Shown piece by piece: positions 57,932 to 64,000 of a stretch of DNA of 64,000 nt (positions are counted from its first letter, which is position 1; the number at the start of each line of letters is the position of its first letter). Source of the DNA: an uncultured Aliiroseovarius sp. (GTDB lineage: Bacteria > Pseudomonadota > Alphaproteobacteria > Rhodobacterales > Rhodobacteraceae); contig NZ_CANLNB010000003.1 of NCBI RefSeq assembly GCF_947492455.1, forward strand, positions 186,001-250,000. The letters are read 5' to 3'. A program made the position numbers and the translations under genes. The notes beneath the pieces were generated by a model. It was given only the letters and a program-made list of their open reading frames with translations. It had not been told where the DNA came from and did not search any database.

Positions 57932-59812
57932 TTGGTGCAAAGCTATCGCGGGCAAAAATCAAGCAAACTGGGGGCGTGGATCGCCGCGGTACTGATTTTG
58001 TTCCTGCCAGTAAAGGCACCAGCAAGCGATCGGGTGTCGCTGGGGAATGCGAAACCCGGTGAAATCCTGTCCATCGAAATTGATCAGCTGCTTCCCCTAG
58101 CGCGTGCGAAAGTCGAGATCGACGGTGTGCGAGTCTGGACCGCTCTGGACCTGTCTGGCACGACACTTCGCTTGAAAGTGCCCACAGACCTGACCGGCAA
58201 CACACACGAGATTGTGCTGTATGAAGATACCGCGCGGGGCGACGTTCTGATTGGCCGGTGGGAGTTCACGCTTGTCGCGGCGGGCACGACCGAAGCCTAT
58301 GTTGCCGTCCAATTGGAAAGCGGTGTGGTCGGAAACCGCGATGCGCATAAAGTTTATACCGGGTTCGGCGGGCGGCTGGATTTCGATATCCAAGATGGTC
58401 TGCTGCGTGGCGGTCTAAGCTTCTCGCGCGCGGCATTACCGGACCCAGAGACCGGCGAGTACTACGCGATCAACGATCACTATTTGGAAACTCGACACAC
58501 GGTGCTGGGCGGGGACCTCTCGCTACGGCTGGGCTCGCACTACTACAACATCAACGGAAACCTGATTGATCAGGCATCGCGCCGCGGGGTGTCTTTGCGG
58601 TTCGCGGATGCCACCAACCGGGACGAGGTCGCCGCCTTCGTGTTGCAACCCGGCCTGTCCACCAGTCCAGACAATCTGATCGGCGTTGCCGACCGGAATG
58701 ATCGCGTCATCGGGGCGACAACCCAGATCGCGCCGTTTCTGAATTCTGGCCTGCGCCTTGGATTCACCGCCTTTGACGGGCGGGCAGGGGATCTGCCCAA
58801 CGGGTCTGTTGGCAATGTCCGGGGCAAGGGCGTATCGCTGTCCGCGCCGGTGGTCGGCGACCGCGTGGATGTCCTGCTGTCGGCAGACGAGACCGAGTGG
58901 TTTGACGGCGGCACTTGGCGTTCCGGGCAAGCGCTGGAGGCTGAACTGGATATTCGCCTGACACCGCCTGAACGCCCGGACGCGCTGTCACTTGGTCTGG
59001 GCTATTCGCAGATCGATCAGGATTTCCATTCACCGCTCAATCCGGACCTGATTGTCGGCGAGCGCGCCAAACGGGTGGAGCTGGAATACGCGGGCCATGA
59101 ATGGAGCTGGGCCCTTGGTGCCGAACAGGCGCGGACCAACGAAGGGGGCAGCCCGGATCAAGCGGTGGACCGCCTGACCCGACTGTCGTTCGAAACGACC
59201 TACGCCCCTGATGTTTTCACCGGTGGCTTCCTGAACGGCGCAAGGTTCTATTTCTCGTCCGAACTGTTCGTGCAGGAACGGCTTGAAACCCCGCTGGGTG
59301 CCTTGCCTGAACAGGATCACCAACTGGCCTCGTTCAGCGTCGGGATGAACAAATTCACCGAACACGGCAGCTATGCAGTGCTCTATAGCTACGAAGATCT
59401 GGAGTATCTTTCGGCACCCGATGGGGATGAAATTGCCCATGGGTTGGAGCTTCTGGCCTCGGTCGCGCCCACTGATCGACTGGACGCTACGGTCGAGCTG
59501 AAGATGCGCCATCATGCCTCGACCCTCGGGGATTTTTGGGAGGCGCGGGCAGCCGCCAGCTTGAACTACGCGCTTGTTCCCGACCTGTGGGACTATGCAC
59601 TTGAGGCCGGGATTGTTGAGTATAGTGACAGCTCTAGCGAGAATGCCCGCTATCTGCGGCAGGAAATCGAGTGGACCTTTGTCGAAGATCATTCGCTTGT
59701 CTTCAGCGCGGAATACATGGAAGGTGCTTGGTCACGTAGGATGATCGACGGAGATGGCTGGCTGTTTGGGCTGGCCCTGCGCAGCGACATCAACCACATC
59801 GTGTATCGGTAG
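57932..59812 (+). CDS. Outer-membrane beta-barrel-like protein of the ECF/protease operon
   Basis: 626 aa. Start TTG 57932 (or GTG 57935) after TAGGGAC. Signal peptide ~12-32 (VLILFLPVKAPAS). Residues ~35-120 resemble an Ig-like beta domain (KVEIDGVRVWTALDLSGTTL). Residues ~130-626 show alternating hydrophobic/polar short strands with aromatic girdles (GGLSFSRAAL, LSLRLGSHYYNINGN, SLGLGYSQIDQDFH, YAVLYSYEDLEYL), ending in the short strand NHIVYR, the profile of an outer-membrane barrel. Nine bases before the ECF sigma gene. Not recognised as any named porin; a secretion or surface-anchoring partner of the protease is inferred. Confidence 0.68.
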   Translation: MVQSYRGQKSSKLGAWIAAVLILFLPVKAPASDRVSLGNAKPGEILSIEIDQLLPLARAKVEIDGVRVWTALDLSGTTLRLKVPTDLTGNTHEIVLYEDTARGDVLIGRWEFTLVAAGTTEAYVAVQLESGVVGNRDAHKVYTGFGGRLDFDIQDGLLRGGLSFSRAALPDPETGEYYAINDHYLETRHTVLGGDLSLRLGSHYYNINGNLIDQASRRGVSLRFADATNRDEVAAFVLQPGLSTSPDNLIGVADRNDRVIGATTQIAPFLNSGLRLGFTAFDGRAGDLPNGSVGNVRGKGVSLSAPVVGDRVDVLLSADETEWFDGGTWRSGQALEAELDIRLTPPERPDALSLGLGYSQIDQDFHSPLNPDLIVGERAKRVELEYAGHEWSWALGAEQARTNEGGSPDQAVDRLTRLSFETTYAPDVFTGGFLNGARFYFSSELFVQERLETPLGALPEQDHQLASFSVGMNKFTEHGSYAVLYSYEDLEYLSAPDGDEIAHGLELLASVAPTDRLDATVELKMRHHASTLGDFWEARAAASLNYALVPDLWDYALEAGIVEYSDSSSENARYLRQEIEWTFVEDHSLVFSAEYMEGAWSRRMIDGDGWLFGLALRSDINHIVYR

Positions 59813-59821
59813 GGCGCGGAT

Positions 59822-60379
59822 ATGAATGATGCAGATCTGAAAGCTTTGATCCACCGGATCGGAACGGGCGACAAAATCGCCCTCGACGCGCTTTATCGCC
59901 AGATGGAGAAACCGCTCTACAGATTTATCAACATTAAATTGAACGATCCGTTCCTCTCGGCCGACATACTTCAAGAAGTGTTTTTAGATGTATGGAAAGG
60001 GGCGGCCGCATTTGAAGGGCGGTCTGCTGTCAAAACGTGGATGTTCTCGATTGCGTACCGAAAGGTAATTGATGTGTTTCGCAAGAATGCGCGCCTGACG
60101 ATTGCCGATGATCTGCCCGAGCAGCTGGACGAGGCGCCAAGTGCGATGGCCCAGATTACGGCTGCCGAAGAGGCGGATCATTTGCGGGCCTGTTTGGCGC
60201 AGTTGAAGCCCGATCATCGTGACGCCATCGAGTTCGCGTTCTACGAAGACATGAGCTATCGCGAGATCGCCGAGGTGACATCAGTCCCGGAAGGGACCGT
60301 CAAAACCCGTATTTTTCATGCTAAGAAGTTGTTGTTGCACTGCCTTCAGGGCAGAATGAATACAAAGGTAGCATCATGA
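59822..60379 (+). CDS. ECF-type RNA polymerase sigma factor
   Basis: 185 aa. Region 2 at ~25-90 (DALYRQMEKPLYRFINIKLN, FLSADILQEVFLDVWKGAAA, FEGRSAVKTWMFSIAYRKVI), linker, and region 4 at ~125-180 with HTH (LKPDHRDAIEFAFYEDMSYR, EIAEVTSVPEGTVKTRIFHA). Sigma-70 family without regions 1 and 3, so an extracytoplasmic-function type. The stop overlaps the anti-sigma start (ATGA). Probably autoregulates the operon and other targets. Confidence 0.92.
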   Translation: MNDADLKALIHRIGTGDKIALDALYRQMEKPLYRFINIKLNDPFLSADILQEVFLDVWKGAAAFEGRSAVKTWMFSIAYRKVIDVFRKNARLTIADDLPEQLDEAPSAMAQITAAEEADHLRACLAQLKPDHRDAIEFAFYEDMSYREIAEVTSVPEGTVKTRIFHAKKLLLHCLQGRMNTKVAS

Positions 60380-60969
60380 GTTCGGAAGTAGATCGTCAGC
60401 ATATCCTTGATTTGTTGCCCTTTTGGGTCAACGGAACACTGTCAGAGGACGAGCAGGACATGGTCGAGGCCGCAATGGCACAAGACCCGTCGCTGCGGCA
60501 AGAAGCCGAGATGCTGTCCCTTGTTCGTACAACGATGCAACAGCAGCCCGACGGCGAAAGTCCGGGCGAACTGGGTTTGGCGCGGCTTCGGCGTGACATC
60601 GAAGATAGCCCGCAGAAAGTTGTTGAAGGGCGATCCAGAACGCGGCGCTATATGCTGTCGTTCTCAGGTGGGCTGGCGGCCGCGTTTGCCCTGATTGCCG
60701 TAATTGGCAACTTCCGCGTATCGGAAGATGTTTACGAACTGGCGTCGTCCAATAATGACACGGCGAATATCGTTGTGATGTTCCGAGCGGATGTCACGCA
60801 GGCGTCGATGGCGTCGTTGTTGCAGAGGCACGAGTTGGTGATCGTCGACGGTCCGTCCGCGATTGGCCTGTACCGGTTGTCCCCGCTTGATCCCGGCGCT
60901 GATCTTACGCAGTTGGCCGGTACGTTGCGCTTGGAGACTGACGTTTTCGAAAGTGTGGATCTTCCGTGA
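60376..60969 (+). CDS. Membrane anti-sigma factor without zinc motif
   Basis: 197 aa. The cytoplasmic N-terminal anti-sigma domain (~5-85) has DLLPFWVNGTLSEDEQDMVE but no HxxxCxxC zinc ligands. TM ~94-112 is followed by a periplasmic domain ~113-197 whose pattern (VVMFRADVTQASMASLLQRH, LVIVDGPSAIGLYRL) looks like a small alpha/beta fold similar to protease prodomain/inhibitor I9-like modules. ATG overlaps the sigma stop and its stop overlaps the protease GTG start. Inference: the periplasmic domain is the signal-sensing or protease-contacting part. Confidence 0.85.
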   Translation: MSSEVDRQHILDLLPFWVNGTLSEDEQDMVEAAMAQDPSLRQEAEMLSLVRTTMQQQPDGESPGELGLARLRRDIEDSPQKVVEGRSRTRRYMLSFSGGLAAAFALIAVIGNFRVSEDVYELASSNNDTANIVVMFRADVTQASMASLLQRHELVIVDGPSAIGLYRLSPLDPGADLTQLAGTLRLETDVFESVDLP

Positions 60970-62492
60970 AGCGCCTTGCTCTTGCCGTTGCTCTGATTGC
61001 CATCACGCTTTTTGGCGTCGTGCCAAGCGCACAGGCGCAGCAAGGCAATTGCGTGCTGCCCGGTGACATTCTGGATGTGCCCACCCCCGGGTTTCTCAGG
61101 AATGCGACGCCCAATCTACGCACGCGGGTGAGCGGCACATTGCTGCCGGCCACGTTGATCTCGCACACCACCAGTCGGCTGCGTGTCAGGCTACCACTCA
61201 GCGGGTTGCCGTATTCCGTTCAGTTCCACGTCGTCCATGTCGAGCCGAACGGGTCGACCAAAGTCGTTGCGTCGGCGCGGATTTGCGATGATCCGAATGG
61301 TGGAGGAGGCCTTGGCCCCGGAGGCGGCGGTACAGGCACCGGTCCCGGAGGCAGGTCTGGCTTGGGGCAGGGGCTGTCCCTCAGAACGCCCAATGGCCAG
61401 CCGCTTGTTCGTGCCACGCGGAACGAGGTCGCCGCCCCAAGTGGGGGACCGGAATACCTGTTGATCGGCTCCAGCGAAGAAGTTGCCCGCGCCCAGACCA
61501 TGATGTCGCGTGAAGGCGTGTCTATTCTGCGCAACACCTCTTTGGGGGCTTTGGGCGCGCGGATGTCTGCGGTGGACTTAAACGGGCGTATGTCGCTTGC
61601 GGAGCTGCGGTCCCGCCTTGCCCGTCAGCGGATTTCGGTGATTGTCGACAAGCATTCGGTCTATGGGGCCGCGAAGGGGCGCACAACCTATGCCAATCGG
61701 CTTCTGGGCCTTGCGCCCGACACGGGATGCAAGCTGAACCGCCCCGTCCGCGTGGGGGTGATCGATGGCCCGGTGGACACCTCGAACCCGGCTTTGCGGG
61801 GCGTGTCGGTCAAATCGACCTCGGTCCTGTTTCCGCGCGATCGCACTGGATCGGTCGATCATGCGACGGGCATCGTGGCTCTGATCAGCGGCTGGGGGAC
61901 GGATAAGCTTCCGCAAGGGATCAGCCCGGGGGCCGAAATCTTCTCGGTCGTGGCGTTCGCGCGCAATGGCGGGCGGTCGGTCGCGCGGCTGGAAAGTATC
62001 GCGCAGGGGCTGAACTGGATGGTCGAGAACAATGTCGACATCGTGAACATGTCCTTGGCTGGGCCGAAGAACGATAGCCTGGAAGACATCGTCAAAACGG
62101 TTGCCCGCAAAGGGCTGATTATGGTGGCGGCCACCGGGAATGGGGGGCGTGCCGCCGTGGCCTATCCCGCATCCGATCCGAATGTCATCGCAATCACCGC
62201 AGTAGATGCGCGCGCGCGGCTGTACAAACATGCCAATGGCGGACCCGAGGTGGACTTCTCCGCGCCGGGTGTAGATCTGCTTTTGCCACGTGGACGGGGC
62301 ACGACCTTTGCCTCGGGCACGTCATATGCCGCGGCTTTTGCCACTGCGATCATCGCGCAAGAGGTCGCGCGATCGGGGCTGCGCAAGCAGCAGCTTCTGA
62401 ATACTTTGCGCCAGCGGTCCCGCGACCTTGGGCGTCCCGGAAGGGACAGCCGGTTCGGCTGGGGGCTGATCCAGGCCGACAGCTGCAAATAG
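60966..62492 (+). CDS. Exported subtilisin-like (S8) serine protease
   Basis: 508 aa from GTG 60966. Signal peptide 1-~24 (FGVVPSAQAQ). Residues ~30-105 form a beta-rich domain, ~110-135 a Gly-rich flexible linker, ~155-225 a prodomain-like segment, and ~255-508 the peptidase. Catalytic triad: Asp267 in VGVIDGPVDTSNP, His299 in DHATGIVALISG, Ser453 in FASGTSYAAAFATA, with an NMSLAGPKND oxyanion-side stretch. It is coupled to an ECF sigma/anti-sigma pair and a barrel protein. Substrate unknown: possibly the anti-sigma periplasmic domain or surface proteins. Confidence 0.92.
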   Translation: MKRLALAVALIAITLFGVVPSAQAQQGNCVLPGDILDVPTPGFLRNATPNLRTRVSGTLLPATLISHTTSRLRVRLPLSGLPYSVQFHVVHVEPNGSTKVVASARICDDPNGGGGLGPGGGGTGTGPGGRSGLGQGLSLRTPNGQPLVRATRNEVAAPSGGPEYLLIGSSEEVARAQTMMSREGVSILRNTSLGALGARMSAVDLNGRMSLAELRSRLARQRISVIVDKHSVYGAAKGRTTYANRLLGLAPDTGCKLNRPVRVGVIDGPVDTSNPALRGVSVKSTSVLFPRDRTGSVDHATGIVALISGWGTDKLPQGISPGAEIFSVVAFARNGGRSVARLESIAQGLNWMVENNVDIVNMSLAGPKNDSLEDIVKTVARKGLIMVAATGNGGRAAVAYPASDPNVIAITAVDARARLYKHANGGPEVDFSAPGVDLLLPRGRGTTFASGTSYAAAFATAIIAQEVARSGLRKQQLLNTLRQRSRDLGRPGRDSRFGWGLIQADSCK

Positions 62493-62539
62493 TTGTAAAT
62501 TATTTATGAACCTTTTCCCAACTCACCCGACAAACATTT

Positions 62540-62560
62540 AGCGACGCTGTTAACGTCGCT
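62540..62560 (+). terminator. Hairpin downstream of the protease operon
   Basis: Perfect 7-bp arms AGCGACG (62540-62546) and CGTCGCT (62554-62560), loop 7 nt, about 50 bp past the protease stop. The tail GCTGTTGCTTAG is only mildly T-rich. Confidence 0.5.
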
Positions 62561-62697
62561 GCTGTTGCTTAGTGCGGTGCTGGTGGTTTGGTTAAATGGT
62601 GCGTGGTTATGCGGTTCCCTCCAGCGCAAGAGTATTTTGGGTTTGGCCTGCAAAGTGTGAAGTGGTTGAGTGACGATTTCTGCATGGTCAGAGGGAG

Positions 62698-62722
62698 CGG
62701 TTGGTATCGGTGATACCAACCG
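62698..62722. repeat. Perfect 11-bp inverted repeat
   Basis: Arms CGGTTGGTATC (62698-62708) and GATACCAACCG (62712-62722) flank a 3-nt GGT centre. No T-run follows. Too long to be chance in a 400-bp gap; either a hairpin acting on mRNA or an operator for the membrane-protein gene ~190 bp downstream. Confidence 0.7.
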
Positions 62723-62910
62723 TGAACCTGTTGCCCAAGGGCGCCGCAAGGGCGCGCTGCCTTTCTTCCGACATCCCAAAAGCCCCAGCCCTGATAGCTG
62801 GGCAAGCGGCCCCTGAACTATACTTTCTTGGTTGAACGGGACAAATCCCCATAATTGCGGCACACTGATCTAAGGGTGATATCTTCAGGGGACGTGCCAA
62901 AGGGGGGACT

Positions 62911-63759
62911 ATGTCGGACCGAACGCAAACCACCGATGCCATGCGCTGGATGCTTCTGGTGGCGGCGGTGCTGGTCACGGTCATCGGCGCGCCGTTGTTC
63001 CTGTTGCCCGACAAAACCGCGTTTTTGTTTTCGTGGACCGTGAACCCGCCGGTGACCGCGGCCTTTTTGGGCGGCGCGTATTTGGCCGCTGGCTTGGTCG
63101 AGTTTCGCGCCTCGCAGGACACAACATGGGAGAGCGCACGCATCGCGGTGCCCGCGGTCTGGATCTTCACGACCATGACCCTGATCGCCACGCTGCTACA
63201 CATCGACAAGTTTCACTTCGGCGCAGAGTTCGCCCCGTTCACCCAGTTTGTCACTTGGGTCTGGCTGGCGGTCTACGGGTTGGTGCCGATTGTGATGGGG
63301 GCATTGTGGGTACTACAGCTGCGCAAAACGTCCAAGGATGGTCCGCGTGCGAACCCGATGGCTGGGTGGATGCGGACCGTGCTGTGGGGGCAGGCAGGTA
63401 TCTTGCTGTTGCTTGGGGGCGGGTTATTTCTCGCCCCTGCCGACATCAAGTTTCTGTGGCCGTGGGCGCTTAGCGCTCTGACGGCGCGTGCAGTGGGCGC
63501 GTGGCTGATCGGTATCGGCGCACTGTCCGCGCATATGGCCTTGGAAGGGGACAATCAACGGGTTGCACACGCCAATGCGGCCTTGATCGTCTTCTGCGTG
63601 TTGGAGGTGTTGGCCGTCATCCGGCTTTCCGCAGATACGTCTGCGGCTGGCGACCCAGTTATCGATTGGGGTGATGCGCGCATTTGGCTCTTCATTGCCG
63701 CGCTAGGGGCAATGCTCGGGACAGCGATTGCAGGCTGGAGGGCGCGCGCGCATGGATGA
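62911..63759 (+). CDS. Multi-pass membrane protein of unknown function
   Basis: 282 aa with about eight hydrophobic segments in two similar halves: ~13-32, 45-65, 80-98, 112-135, then ~155-175, 180-205, 220-240, 255-275. The halves share an 'APLFLLPDKTAFLFSW' / 'GLFLAPADIKFLWPW' motif, suggesting internal duplication. A His-containing segment (LLHIDKFHFGAEFAPF) lies between TM3 and TM4. ATG follows AAAGGGGGGACT. I do not recognise the family; no neighbour gives a pathway clue. Confidence 0.75.
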   Translation: MSDRTQTTDAMRWMLLVAAVLVTVIGAPLFLLPDKTAFLFSWTVNPPVTAAFLGGAYLAAGLVEFRASQDTTWESARIAVPAVWIFTTMTLIATLLHIDKFHFGAEFAPFTQFVTWVWLAVYGLVPIVMGALWVLQLRKTSKDGPRANPMAGWMRTVLWGQAGILLLLGGGLFLAPADIKFLWPWALSALTARAVGAWLIGIGALSAHMALEGDNQRVAHANAALIVFCVLEVLAVIRLSADTSAAGDPVIDWGDARIWLFIAALGAMLGTAIAGWRARAHG

Positions 63760-63776
63760 GATGCGCGAACACAGAA

Positions 63777-63799
63777 GCGGCCCCAAAATTTGGGGCCGC
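63777..63799. terminator. Bidirectional terminator between convergent genes
   Basis: Arms GCGGCCCCAAA (63777-63787) and TTTGGGGCCGC (63789-63799) are perfectly complementary, with an AT-rich centre. It sits between the convergent membrane-protein gene and the RND pump gene. A short T-containing tail follows on each strand. Confidence 0.75.
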
Positions 63800-63828
63800 G
63801 TCATGTTTGTAGGTTTCGCCTAGACCGC

Positions 63829-64000
63829 TTAGGTTCGGAACACGCGATAAATCGCGGGAATCACCAGAACCGTCAGTAGGGTTGAGCTGAGCAAACCAAA
63901 GAGCAGCGACAAGGCAAGCCCTTGGAAGATCGGGTCGGCCAAGATCACCGCCGCGCCAATCATCGCCGCAACTGCGGTCAAGAGGATCGGCTTAAAGCGG
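63829..64000 (-). CDS. RND-family efflux pump, C-terminal fragment (runs off window)
   Basis: The last 56 codons of a minus-strand gene whose start lies beyond base 64000. The translation includes FKPILLTAVAAMIGAAVIL, DPIFQGLALSLLFGLLSSTL and LTVLVIPAIYRVFRT, matching the final two TM helices of AcrB/HAE1-type RND transporters (compare the usual RRRPILMTALAAILGLLPLA). Which substrate or partner adaptor cannot be told from this piece. Confidence 0.82.
   Translation of the reverse strand, partial: RFKPILLTAVAAMIGAAVILADPIFQGLALSLLFGLLSSTLLTVLVIPAIYRVFRT

Larger units (their letters stand above)
62493..62910. other. Intergenic region rich in hairpins after the protease gene
   Basis: About 418 bp without a supportable gene on either strand. 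It contains the hairpins at 62540-62560 and 62698-62722. The last ~15 bases (AAAGGGGGGACT) form the ribosome binding site of the following membrane-protein gene. Confidence 0.6.

Overview
The window looks like a chromosomal segment of a marine alphaproteobacterium of the Roseobacter group (Rhodobacteraceae). This rests on GC-rich codon use, two TRAP transporters, a NasT-like remnant, the complete urt + ure urea system, and the style of tightly coupled ATGA-overlapping operons. No rRNA, tRNA, CRISPR array, prophage or intact insertion sequence was seen. All assignments come from reading the sequence; no database search was run.

Layout. (1) 1-3637: 5' part of a giant secreted beta-helix protein on the minus strand, running off the window. 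(2) 3909-9040: four coupled genes, an acetyl-CoA-synthetase-like enzyme, a fused E1alpha-E1beta 2-oxoacid dehydrogenase, an E2 acyltransferase and an acyl carrier protein; there is no E3. (3) 9194-12423: a tandem repeat, a broken NasT-like ANTAR regulator, an amino-sugar kinase of the BadF type, a 34-codon remnant of a probable GntR regulator, and nagA. (4) 12441-14637: chrA and a sulfotransferase. (5) 14912-17651: a PhnD-type binding protein overlapping a hybrid histidine kinase, with no ABC permease. (6) 18072-21540: nadA-nadB-nadC. (7) 21559-28266: a polysaccharide module with a Tat-exported DUF3131 protein, a GH18-like/NodB/GT2 fusion and a small secreted double-psi-barrel-like protein.

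(8) 28470-34777: a TRAP transporter (dctPQM) with a DctB/DctD-type two-component system whose DctD lacks the GAFTGA sigma-54 contact loop. (9) 34874-40426: urease operon ureD-A-(orf47)-B-(orf172)-C-E-F-G on the minus strand. It is divergent from (10) 40816-46777, urtABCDE, the urea ABC importer, so uptake and hydrolysis of urea share one intergenic region. (11) 46929-49537: an NMT1/ThiY-like ABC importer, then a cupin-like fragment and a glutathione-S-transferase-like protein. (12) 50540-57762: a lactate module: FadR-type regulator, divergent TRAP transporter (binding protein plus fused DctQM), FMN L-lactate dehydrogenase and quinone-linked D-lactate dehydrogenase. Two matching 19-bp dyads flank the regulator/transporter divergent region.

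(13) 57932-62492: a four-gene coupled operon of an outer-membrane-barrel-like protein, an ECF sigma factor, a membrane anti-sigma factor without a zinc motif, and an exported subtilisin-like protease with an intact catalytic triad. This is the best candidate here for a little-described signalling or secretion system. (14) 62911-64000: a multi-pass membrane protein and the C-terminal end of an RND efflux pump, separated by a strong bidirectional hairpin.
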